Positions 35,647 to 45,075 of a DNA stretch of 64,000 bases are shown here, piece after piece; within the stretch, counting starts at the first letter, position 1, and every line of letters begins with the position of its first letter. Both the position numbers and the translations under genes were made by a program. The DNA is taken from NCBI GenBank assembly GCA_032622095.1, contig CP136063.1, forward strand, positions 82,377,980 to 82,441,979, in the 5' to 3' direction. The notes beneath the pieces were generated by a model, which ran no database searches, was not told where the DNA came from, and saw nothing but the letters and a program-made list of their open reading frames with translations. Origin of the DNA: Siphonodentalium dalli (Eukaryota; Mollusca; Scaphopoda; Gadilida; Siphonodentaliidae).

Positions 35647-36137
35647 TATGGGATGCAAAATTGACATTTAATAAATAATTGAGCTTAAGCGCAATAAGGA
35701 ATCCCTTATTAAGCGCAATAAGAAAATTCCTTATTGCGCTTAAGAGCAATAAGAGATTCCTTATTGCGCTTAAGCGCAATAAGAGATTCTTATTGCGCTT
35801 AAGCGCAATAAAGAATATTACATAAACTCCCTATAATTCAAATGGTTTAGTCCATGGTGCAATCAATATCTATCCCTGTTAACAGGCAATATATGATAAT
35901 TCTACTATTTGCAGAGGGGTGATCTCATGAGGGAGATAATAATTGCGCTTAAGCGCAATAAGGATGTAATTGCGCTTAAACGCAATAAGGGATGTTCTTA
36001 TTTCGCTTAAGCGCATAAGGGAAGATCTAATTGCGCTTAAGCGCAATAAGAATATTCCTTAAGCGTTAAGCGCAATAAGAGATTCCTTATTGCGCTTAAG
36101 CTCAATTATTTATTAAATGTCAATTTGGCATCCCATA
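35647..36137. mobile_element. CTTAAG-palindrome MITE, copy A
   Basis: TA-flanked element (35649-36135). The left end is TGGGATGCAAAATTGACA then TTTAATAAATAATTGAGC; the right end is its complement (about 40 bp). Between them lie many copies of the palindrome GCGCTTAAGCGC with AATAAGGAAT linkers, around a 160-bp unique centre that contains GTTTAGTCCATGGTGC. TA flanks suggest a Tc1/mariner-type element. No coding capacity. Confidence 0.85.
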
Positions 36138-36189
36138 AGAGTAGAGATTCATGGCATGATCTACCCTCCTCCCAATATATCTAATACTG

Positions 36190-36685
36190 TATGGGATGCC
36201 AAATTGACATTTAATAAATAATTGAGCTTAAGCGCAATAAGGAATCTTATTAAGAACATTCCTTATTATACGCTTAACCGCAATACATCCTTATTGCGCT
36301 TAAGTGCAATTAATATCTCCCTCATTAGAAAATAGTAGAATTATCCTATATTTGCCTGTTAACAGGGATAGAATCTGATGGAATCTGAATAGGCCTACAC
36401 GTGGACAGTCACCATGTGACCAATAAACTCCACCCATTGCACCATGGACTACACTATTGGAATTATAGGGAGTTTATGTAATATTCCTTATTTGCGCTTA
36501 AGCGCAATAAGGAATATTCTTATTGCACTTAAGCCCAATAAGGAAATTCCTTATTGCGCTTAAACGCAATAAGGAATCTCTTATTGTGCTTAAGGGCAAT
36601 TAGATTTTTCCTTATTGCGCTAATAAGGGATTCCTTATTGCGCTTAAGCTCAATTATTTATTAAATGTCAATTTGGCATCCCACA
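36190..36685. mobile_element. CTTAAG-palindrome MITE, copy B (inverted relative to A)
   Basis: Element 36192-36683 with the same ends (TGGGATGCCAAATTGACA and complement), left flank TA, right flank CA (mutated). The centre is the reverse complement of copy A's centre (TGCACCATGGACTACAC), so A and B are in opposite orientation only 54 bp apart. Confidence 0.85.
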
Positions 36686-37444
36686 ATACTGGGCCACACA
36701 TTTTGAAATTAGTTATTTTAATACTACAGGTCACTGTTGGAGACTTTAGTTCAATTTGAATCTGCAAGGCCTGTACTAGTGTAGGCCTACTGCGGCCAGT
36801 CAAGTCCAAAGCCATACATGTACATTTTAGTGTCAAATTGCACTTGCTACATGTACATTTTTCTGACGCTATCTACCCACACTGTTTTTTTTTAATCTGC
36901 GTGTTTGAACGATAGGTTCTCCAAAAGTTCCCATTAATTGTGACCTGAGTCACTCTCCTGGGTCATCAGGATGAGAATTCCCGCTGTTGACAATATTCAA
37001 TTAGAATGTCAACAACATAGCCTGATCTGATCACACGAACTTCAATTCGAACCGAGTTTTTGACAAGTTTTCCAGGCAATAATCGTTGATTTCATATGTG
37101 AGGACCCAACATTCCCATTCAACACAACATACACGGAGATAAAACTCCGATAATCTAACTCAAATATGGGTTCTAACTAATTAAGTTTTAATTAATTTAT
37201 TTGGTCTTGAGAATGAGAGTTATTATTCTCAAAACAATCGTATCAAATTGGTGACGAAAGATCGCCGACCAATCGGATCGCGCGGATTGGAATTGTGGCT
37301 AAAAATAGTTATCTGCGGGATTCCGCCGTATATATATATGTTATTGCTTCAGTCAATCGGGGTATACCGGGGAAGATTGTTGTGTCCCTTTAAAGGAAAT
37401 AATAATAACGCATCATGTTCGAAATGCTGCTGACAATGTTGATG
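36686..37444. other. No feature recognised
   Basis: Unique sequence; no supported gene or repeat. Confidence 0.35.
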
Positions 37445-37710
37445 GGATGAGATAGATCATCAGTAATGGTAATGGTAATATGGTAAAGTCTAAGTTAAGG
37501 ATAGGAAAGAAGTGAGCTTAGAGTAGTAGATTGGGTTATGTCAGATATGGTTTAGGGGTTTTAGAATGATTTTTTAGTGTTTTAAAATGACTCGGTGACC
37601 TCGTACCAACAGACTGTACGGCATTGATACTCGCGCGAGTTATTGCTAAGTATTCATTCGTTCTGTTAAGTCTGACATTGTTATATCATGTAACATGGCG
37701 ATATACAGGC

Positions 37711-39630
37711 TTAGTTGGCGAAACGCTTTGTACTGGAGATGTATTTCTGTACTTCTATGAAAATGTTTGCGTTGGTTTTCGGTGTTAATTCGGGGCATCC
37801 ATAAAGAAGCTTATGCGTTTTCAGATTGTAGATATCATTTAGTGACTGGAGAAGTGAGTTTCTTTCAGATGTATATCTATTGCAATTCATTAGGTAATGG
37901 TCGTTGTCCTCTAATTGTCCGCATAAACAATATGGGTGATCGGCGATGAAATTTGTGTATTTGTGATAATTTAAATCACTGCAGTTGAGTCTGAGGCGGG
38001 CGTGGTTAATTCGTGTTTTCCTGGTAATAGCTTCATAGTAATGTCGGGGTACTCCCTCTCTAGTACAGTTTATGGACTTTGTGAATGATGCAAGGGACTC
38101 GTAATTTGTTGTGTTCGGGTCGAGTTTATTCCAGAGGTCTATTGTTGAGGGGATGAAAGATTTTTTGAAGGAAGTGGAATCGAACTTCGGGGCTCTGAGG
38201 GAATTAGCCTGTCGGGTGTTAACATTTGTTATTTCAACGTTTGTTGGGGGTATTATATTTCGCAGATAAGGTGGGGCTTTGCCGGACATCATTTTGTTAA
38301 AGAGACGGAACTTGAAACGTTTCCGCCGTACGGCGAGGAGTTCCCATCCGGTTTCCGCGAGGAGAGATTTGTTACTGGCAGATCGGGTTGCACCTGTTAC
38401 TATACGAGCTGCTTCATATTGTACCTTTTCTATGTCATCGCTTTCCTCTTTGATGCAACCATCCCAGACAACACAAGCGTATTCTAATACAGTGCGCACC
38501 AGGGTAAAGTAGCATCTTTCTAATGATGCTCTATCCAACGAGAAACGATGTTTTCTGATGAGGGCTATTCTTTTCCACGCTGAGCTTAATAAATTATATA
38601 TGTGTGGCTTCCATTTTCCGTCGCTACTTAAAACGACCCCAAGATGTGTATGCAGTTTTGCTTCCATGATGGGTTCATTATTCATATAAAGGGTTGGGTG
38701 GTCGATTAGATTTCTCTTCCTAGTGCAAGTTAACGCTTCAGTTTTTGAGACATTAAATTTTACGAGCCATTTGTTTGACCAGGATTCAAGTCGTTTAACA
38801 TCATGTTGTAATCTTAGTGCACAAACAGTCGGATCTTCTATCGAAAGAGATATAGATGTATCGTCAGCGAAGAGGCGGATATTACATGATATGTCGTTAA
38901 CAATGTCGTTAATAAAAACAAGGAATAGGATAGGGCCTAGTATATAGCCCTGTTGAACTCCAGCTGTAATGGTTCCCCAGTTTGAGGCTTCGGATCCCAC
39001 AACTACACGTTGTCTTCCACGGAAGTATGATCCGAACCACTTTAAAAGATTGTCGCGGATACCCACCGCGCATAGCTTATATAATAAGCTATCATGCCAC
39101 ACTTTGTCAAATGCCTTGCTGATGTCGAAGAATAGTAGGCGGGAGTCGCATTCATCATCTAGTGATTTCGCCAAGTGAAGGTATATGTCGCATAACTGAT
39201 ATGATGTTGAATCTGCTGGTACAAATCCCGACTGTCGTTCGGTTAGGATATTATTTGACTGGAGATAAGACATTAAATGCTTTGCAACACACTTTTCAAA
39301 AACCTTTCCAAAAACTTCTAATAAGGATATTGGTCGGTAGTTTTCTGGATTACTGCGGTCCCCTTTTTTATGGATTGGGACCACATTTGCGCGTTTCCAT
39401 TCAGTTGGGAAATATGCTTCTTTTAGAAAACGATTGTATATTATAGAAAGGGGGGTGCTGAGACTGAGACAATTCTTCAGAATACGCGGGCTTATTTGGT
39501 CGGGTCCAGAGGCTTTGTCGGCTTTTATTAATTTCAAGGCATTAAAAACGTCAATTACACTAATTAGGATATTATTTAGCATGGGGGTGTTTGTCTCGTC
39601 GACAGGCGGGTCTGGCAGATCGTATGTCAT
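37711..39630 (-). CDS. LINE reverse transcriptase (CR1/Jockey-like group)
   Basis: A 639-residue open frame encoding an RNA-dependent DNA polymerase that would copy LINE RNA at a nicked chromosomal target. RT motifs appear in order: NYRPISLL (about residues 97-104), the first catalytic Asp in FFDISKAFD (Asp169), GVQQGYILGP (224-233) and FADD (Asp256, Asp257). The thumb and C-terminal region end in a zinc-binding-like Cys568-x-Cys570-x7-His578-x4-Cys583 motif. The start ATG is only the first Met downstream of a nonsense codon; the same frame continues upstream through 35 codons to a TAA at 39,736-39,738, and beyond it into the linker. The substitution of Gln-Gln-Gly-Tyr for the usual Pro-Gln-Gly-Ser is odd. 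It belongs to the non-LTR family and not to a host gene; catalytic residues are intact. Confidence 0.93.
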   Translation of the reverse strand: MTYDLPDPPVDETNTPMLNNILISVIDVFNALKLIKADKASGPDQISPRILKNCLSLSTPLSIIYNRFLKEAYFPTEWKRANVVPIHKKGDRSNPENYRPISLLEVFGKVFEKCVAKHLMSYLQSNNILTERQSGFVPADSTSYQLCDIYLHLAKSLDDECDSRLLFFDISKAFDKVWHDSLLYKLCAVGIRDNLLKWFGSYFRGRQRVVVGSEASNWGTITAGVQQGYILGPILFLVFINDIVNDISCNIRLFADDTSISLSIEDPTVCALRLQHDVKRLESWSNKWLVKFNVSKTEALTCTRKRNLIDHPTLYMNNEPIMEAKLHTHLGVVLSSDGKWKPHIYNLLSSAWKRIALIRKHRFSLDRASLERCYFTLVRTVLEYACVVWDGCIKEESDDIEKVQYEAARIVTGATRSASNKSLLAETGWELLAVRRKRFKFRLFNKMMSGKAPPYLRNIIPPTNVEITNVNTRQANSLRAPKFDSTSFKKSFIPSTIDLWNKLDPNTTNYESLASFTKSINCTREGVPRHYYEAITRKTRINHARLRLNCSDLNYHKYTNFIADHPYCLCGQLEDNDHYLMNCNRYTSERNSLLQSLNDIYNLKTHKLLYGCPELTPKTNANIFIEVQKYISSTKRFAN

Positions 39631-39735
39631 ATTCAGTGAGGCAATATTGCAAAAATAATCATTTAGTACAGTTGCTTTCTCGTAATCTGAGGAAGAAACG
39701 ATTCCATTCCACGAGAGGGGCGGGACCGAATTTAC

Positions 39736-40146
39736 TTATTTGCGGGACAGTTTGTTGAAAAACATCCACCATTTTGAGTCGCCAGTTTCTGGATCTTGAA
39801 GGATTGATTCCATTTTACGGTGTATATGAATTTTTTTGAGTTTCGCAATTACTTCATTGCGGATTGTCCGAAATTGTTGCCACGTGGCTGGGGTGTTTCT
39901 AGCTTTTGCGGTTTTGTGTACCCTTTTCCGTTGTCTGATGAGATACTTAACTCTTGGTGTCATCCATTCAGGCTCATTCTGACGGCATTTGACAATTTTG
40001 CTGGGTACATATTTGACGATAAGATTATTCACATATGATGTGAATGTTGAGCAGATTTCATCGGTTTCCAGGTTGTCAATTATTCGGTTCCAGTCACATG
40101 AACGAATTTCATTGTTTAAGGAAATACAATTTGCCTCGTCATACAT
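39736..40146 (-). pseudogene. LINE EN-RT linker region, separated by one stop codon
   Basis: 136 residues in the same frame as the reverse transcriptase downstream, separated from it by a single in-frame TAA and 35 sense codons. The sequence has the basic linker typical of LINE ORF2 proteins: WMTPRVKYLIRQRKRVHK, followed by IRNEVIAKLKK and WWMFFNKL. The open frame extends slightly upstream of the first Met, to about 40,190. No APE endonuclease motif (SDH) is seen upstream, so the N-terminal domain is missing by truncation. The element is one nonsense mutation away from a continuous frame of about 811 codons, implying recent insertion. Confidence 0.85.
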
Positions 40147-40200
40147 GTAAATAAGACGGTTAAACGATTTGCTTCCTTTCTGTCTGTCTTCGATTAAATA

Positions 40201-40456
40201 ATGGATTTAAAACATGTTGTATCAACACAAAGGGGCTGATGCATTTGAAATGACATAGAAGGGACATCTAGGTGCACTGGAATATATTATCAAAGGAAAT
40301 TATTTAATAATCAATCTGTCAGTTGGGTATGGGAAGAGTGCGATACCATTTTAAACTGTTGCTATTTCTAGTATTTGTCTCAGAGGTAATTTAATATTTA
40401 GACATTTACTAGTGCGAGTCCTAAGAGCGACAGTCATAAATGTCCATATGTATAAA
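40201..40456. other. No feature recognised
   Basis: Unique sequence between the LINE and the Helitron pair. Confidence 0.35.
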
Positions 40457-41290
40457 TCTAATATATATTTTGGGACTTCTGTCTGTTCGTGTGTTAGCTA
40501 TGGCCTGGAAAACTGCCGGACGGATTTCGACCAAACTTGCTATCTATGGGTAAAATCACACATGAAGTGTCGTCGCATTGCTTTTGAGAAGCTCCGGGCA
40601 CTCATTCTCCATTCCCACTGCCGCCGTCTTAGTTAAAGAGCGTTTGTATCCGCAGTGTCGTTGATAAAGAGCGTTTCGACACTGTTAAACCGTTACATAG
40701 GAAATATGCATGCATTTCCATTGCATAGAACTCGCTTCTACGAATCTTCCCAAGGCTGGCAAAAATTTTAATAAATGCGTTTATGTCTCTTCGATAATTG
40801 CGTAATACAATTAAAGCGTGGAGTCTGTCCATTTTCCCATGAAAAATCGAATTCTACGACCACCGGGTTCGAGATATCTTATTATTTCCGACATCGTCAT
40901 TTTTGTTACTCGAAATCACTTCGGCCTCAATTCATCCCTTGCGAGGCCTTCTAACCGTCAAATCGTTACCCGACCTGACCTTGGCCTTCAAAATGGTCAA
41001 TTCAAGGTCAAATCGCGTAAAACGCACGGATTTCGACGAAATTTTATACCTAGGGGTATTTTTTTCCGGGGACTGTTTTCGACGGGTCAAATCGTGATCC
41101 TGACGAGACCTTGACCTTCAAAATGGTCAATTCAAGGTCAAATCGGGTAAAACGGACGGATTTCGACGAAAAGGGCTACCTTTGTCCGGGGAGTGTTTTG
41201 GACGGGTCAAATCGTTACCCCGATCTGACCTTGACCTTCAAAATGGTCAATTCAATGTCAAAGCCCGGACGAAGTCGGGTCACCTGCTAG
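40457..41290 (+). mobile_element. Non-autonomous Helitron A (complete)
   Basis: Begins TCTAATATATATTTTGGGAC (host A before it) and ends with a small hairpin, GCCCGGACGAAGTCGGG, then CACCTG and CTAG. TC start, 3' hairpin and CTRR end are the Helitron signature. The interior has two to three tandem units of 120-130 bp, each with TGACCTTGACCTT-like sequence, TTCAAGGTCAAATCG and GTTTTGGACGGGTC. It has no Rep/helicase gene. An ATAAAGAGCGTT motif pair (GAGCG at 40,638 and 40,669) also lies inside. Its 3' end abuts a second copy without intervening bases. Confidence 0.85.
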
Positions 41291-41985
41291 TCTACAATAT
41301 ATTTTTGGGACTTCTGTCTGTTTGTTTGTTGTTTGTCTGTTAGCTATGGCCAGGTAAACTGACGGGCGGATTTTGACGAAATTTGATACCTACGGTTACT
41401 TTTGTCCAGGGAGTGTTTTGGACGGGTCAAATCGTCACTCCGACCTGACCTTGACCTTCAAAAAGGTCAATCCAAGGTCAAATCGGGTAAAACGGGACGG
41501 ATTTCGACGAAATTTGATACCTACATATACTTTTGTCCGGGAAGTCTTTTGGACGGGTCAAATCGTTACCCCGACCTGACCTTGAAATTCACAAGGGTCA
41601 ATTCAAGGTCAAATCGGGTAAAACAGACGGATTTCGACGACATTTGATACCCACGGGTACTTTTGGACGCGTCAAATCGTGACCCCGACCTGACCTTGAC
41701 CTTCAAAATTGTCAATTCAAGGTCAAATCGCGAATTTTGACGGGATTTCGACATTTGATACATAGGGTTACTTTTGTCCGAGGAGTGTTTTGGACGGGTC
41801 AAATCGTGACCCCAACCTGACCTTGACCTTCAAAATGGTTAATTTAAGGTCAAATCGGGTAAAACCTGACGGATTTCGACGGGTACTTTTGTCGGGTACT
41901 TTTGTCCGGGGAGTGTTTTGGACGGGTCAAATCGTGACCTCGACCTGATCTTGACCTTCAAATGGTCAATTCAAGGTCAATTCGC
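41291..41985 (+). mobile_element. Non-autonomous Helitron B, joined head-to-tail to A, 3' truncated
   Basis: Starts TCTACAATATATTTTTGGGA directly after the CTAG of copy A. It carries CTGTTAGCTATGGCC as in A, then five tandem units of about 116-131 bp (TGACCTTGACCTT-type starts near 41,446, 41,575, 41,691, 41,818 and 41,949). No terminal hairpin or CTAG is found before similarity ends near 41,985. Confidence 0.82.
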
Positions 41986-42149
41986 CCAAAAGCAGAGGGG
42001 AAACAGCCCGGTGCCGTTTTGGTGGGAGATGGGGCGGGGTAGATTAACGCCGGGTAACCATGTGAGTAAATCAACATAAGCAGTTGTATTAAGTTTACCA
42101 ACGACTACTGCTTATATCCATTTATAATGGGCAACAACTGTGGACATAT

Positions 42150-42410
42150 CTGAGTCCTAATAATATAGGTTCTGCCCATAATGATGCAATTTTAGATCAT
42201 ACCATTTTATCCAAGGTATAAATAGTAGAAAACCCAAGAACGCCAAATAGTATGGTCGTTGGGAGGTTAGACCCGGAATAAATTGGTACAGAAGCCGTTT
42301 TGGTCTCAAAATGTGCGCACTGGTTTGATGAACAACATTTACAAAATCCAATTAAATCCGCTTTGGGAAAAATTCCCAATTCAACATGGCGTCCAAAATG
42401 GCAATTGATA
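42150..42410. repeat. Dispersed repeat, inverted partner of 47.7-47.9 kb
   Basis: Shares ACCCGGAATAAATTGGTA, AATCCGCTTTGGG and ATGGCGTCCA, in that order, with the reverse complement of 47,740-47,920. The two flank the foldback-rich region 42.4-47.4 kb in opposite orientation. Class unknown. Confidence 0.65.
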
Positions 42411-43341
42411 TCGGAAAATGCTTAGTGGTAAACAATGCTTAGTGGTAAACCATATATGTAGAATGTCTGTCCCAAAAATTGAATGAAATTTACATTTTGT
42501 GCAAAATTGAATAGCTAGTCGTATAAGAGTGAACAAACGCGCGGAATGATTGCAGAGTATAAGGGCAACTTTTGACCATATATGTACAAATTCTCTCTAA
42601 TGTATCTAACGAGAGAGCAAACGAAAGCAGGGTCCCATACAACAATTAAATCTGGACTTTTGGTTCACAGAAATGGAAAAATAATGCAGTTTATCGGTAC
42701 TGTTTATCTTAAATCGTATGATACATATGTAATTAAACAGTTAAATGAGATTTAATAGGGATGTATTGATTCTGTGACATTTTCTAGAAGCAGAGATATA
42801 TTTACTTAGAGCAGTCTCATGAATTTGATCGATCATCATTTATTTTGATCTCTACATCAACAACCCTTTCGAAATTCACTACTACATAACAGTTTGAGTA
42901 CTGGGTAAAATGTGTAGATCATATATTGTCTGTGTCTCAAAATAGTAGTCAAAGTTGCCTCTGATCAAGTGAATATTTCGCTTTTATCACAAGAATGCAC
43001 GGTGGTATAATATGAAAGCAATTTATCAAAACACAAAGTAGTACCATATATTGTATCTCACGTGACTTTGTTATTGAAATAAAACTTTCCGATTGGTTGG
43101 CTACTCGACTCTATTAGTCGTAGTTGTATACTACGCCTTCAAGTCTCTCCCATCGTGCACTATGCATATGTAGTTTTGACTACTAAAAATAGTAACGAAC
43201 ACTACATCAAACTTTGTTCTGAAACTACTTGTTATTTCGCCGCTGATCCAAATTAAAGCTTCAGTAAGGCGAACATCAATTGTCTGAACTTAGTAAAAGT
43301 TGAAAATAGTAGTTTCCTACTGCTAAATCAAAATTACAAAG
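42411..43341. other. Mostly unique; ATAGTAGT motifs
   Basis: AATAGTAGT and its complement recur several times (42,940-43,315). A block with TCTCACGTGACTTT and GATTGGTTGGC (about 43,058-43,106) has an inverted match near 44,425-44,460. No gene. Confidence 0.4.
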
Positions 43342-43508
43342 GTAAATTATAATGAGGTTTAGAGAGACTTACATTCAGTAAATTATAATGATGTTTAGAG
43401 TGACTTACATTCAGTAAATTATAATGAGGTTTAGAGAGACTTACATTCAGTAAATTATAATGAGGTTTTAAGAGACTTACATTCCGTAAATTATAATGAG
43501 GTTTGTAA
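43342..43508. repeat. 36-bp minisatellite, about 4.6 copies
   Basis: Exact 36-bp period (starts at 43342, 43378, 43414, 43450, 43486) with TAAATTATAATGAGG and GAGAGACTTACATTCAG. The period is a multiple of three, giving an open frame with repeated HYNLLNVSLSKP on the minus strand. This is most likely an artefact. Confidence 0.93.
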
Positions 43509-43539
43509 TTTCTGCATTTGTTCGATACAATATAATAAT

Positions 43540-43672
43540 TAGAGCATGACTTGTCGTGAAATACGCCGATATAGTGCATAGTGCGGTTGTGTAGTTCACT
43601 CCGCTTCGCGTCGTGAACTACACAACCTCACTATGCACTATATCGGCGTATTTCACTACAAGCCATGCTCTA
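43540..43672. mobile_element. Palindromic MITE with TA flanks, I
   Basis: Arms GAGCATGACTTG...CGCCGATATAGTGCATAG...GTAGTTCAC and complement, around a GC-rich loop (TCCGCTTCGCGTCGT). Flanking TA at 43540-43541 and 43671-43672. Nearly perfect stem of about 60 bp. Confidence 0.8.
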
Positions 43673-43769
43673 TTTATTAAATAGTATCTTCAATAAATTC
43701 TAAACTTGACCAACATTGTCGACATTCTCTGTGGAAGAGACTGTGATTATACCTGCAAATTATATTATA

Positions 43770-43911
43770 TAGATAATGAATGGCTTGGAGTTGACTATGC
43801 CAAAATAGTGGTCCGAGAGGAGGAATAGTCCACGAGCCGCAGGCGAGTGGACTATTCCTCCTCGAGGACCACTATTTTGGCATAGTCAACGACAAGACAT
43901 TCATTATTTAT
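43770..43911. mobile_element. Palindromic MITE II
   Basis: Arms ATAATGAATGGCTTG...GACTATGCCAAAATAGTGGTCC...GGAATAGTCCAC and complement, loop CGAGCCGCAGGCG. The same design as the preceding foldback but unrelated in sequence; 98 bp apart. Confidence 0.78.
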
Positions 43912-45075
43912 TATATTATATCGAACATTGTGTAATTCTGTGTCTGATATTGTCACATTTTTATTTACCGTGAATTATGGAAATCGGTCTCAGATTTACA
44001 ATTTACGGCATTATTTTAACGATGGCAGGGGAGCATAACTATTGTTATTAGTCACATCTAACAGCATCTCTTCATGATTCATGCATTTACTTCTATAAAT
44101 ACGTCATTAGCAAAACATTTTGGCGAATTTTTAGAAAACGGAAAGGAAGTTATAAATAACGTCTACTGGCATTACAAAATTAGGACTGGTCACTTGCCAA
44201 CTAAACGGACAAACTATTAAATACATTGGATAGCTATGATCGGACTTTTGTCAGATCATTACAATTCACCAATAAATCTAATGATATACCGATATTCAGA
44301 TTGCCCGTATTTTCAGGCGGCAACCCGATTGCGCTAAATGAGTTTGTTACTATAAATATAAAAGACTATTAGGCATGTAGGAATCCTACTGGGGTACTAT
44401 CGTAAAAAGTATAGCAGTGTGCAGCCAATCAGAATGCGAGAAAGTCACGTGAGATATAATATTTGGTTATATTCGCCAAGGCCACATATATACGGGAAAC
44501 TTACTACGTTTTCTGCAACCGCATAATCGCAGTTACCCCTTCTCCATAATGTTACACATATCTGCTGCGTTCAAAACCATAAATAGCAACATTGAGTGAA
44601 CGAACAACCCTGAAGTCATAACATGAAAGGCTGATAATCTGATATTTAACACAAGTGTGTGGTAGTAAGATACTGAAAACTAATATTGTGCATTGTGTGG
44701 TATCATATTCCTGTTATAAAGTGCCGACTGAAGTAATTTGGACAAAATTGTCTAATGAGAAGTCTTAAACAAAATGTATGATGTACCGCATCTTTGAACT
44801 TGTGAGCTGGGGTGCTAATCTATTGATGAGATGAGTGTTTCCTTACAGTATAATAAGAAATGGCAAAACAAACGTGTATGGTTTATTATCACGGAGAGTG
44901 TTGAAAAATTCGGAAATGTAGTTAGTATTTATACCGCACTTCAGTCTCTGTGTTACATTGAATAAGTTAATCGTCACGCCAAATGAAACGACCACGCACT
45001 TTGTGACGAAACATTACTTCGTGTGTTGCAATGCGTGAAAAGATTATTTTTACCCGACTGTTTGATGTATTCTAA
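43912..45075. other. No feature recognised
   Basis: Unique AT-rich sequence apart from the inverted GTCACGTGAGAT block near 44,450. Confidence 0.35.

Larger units (their letters stand above)
37445..40200 (-). mobile_element. Non-LTR retrotransposon (LINE), 5'-truncated, nearly intact RT
   Basis: A minus-strand LINE. It consists of the linker plus reverse transcriptase and C-terminal region (37,711-40,146) and a 3' UTR ending near an ATTACC repeat (37,462-37,484 on the plus strand, read as TAATGG). Such short-repeat tails are seen in CR1/L2-like elements. No endonuclease domain is present upstream of about 40,200, as expected for 5' truncation during target-primed reverse transcription. No target duplication identified. 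Confidence 0.85.

Noticed and set aside
38969-39446. Several plus-strand frames of 60-94 codons across 37.7-39.7 kb
   Set aside because: Shadows of the minus-strand LINE reverse transcriptase.
40457-41985. Simple satellite made of 120-bp units
   Set aside because: Units are enclosed by defined TC and hairpin-CTAG ends shared with the element at 63.3 kb, so the Helitron explanation is better.
43334-43579. 81-codon frame with HYNLLNVSLSKP repeats
   Set aside because: Product of the 36-bp minisatellite; unit length is a multiple of three.
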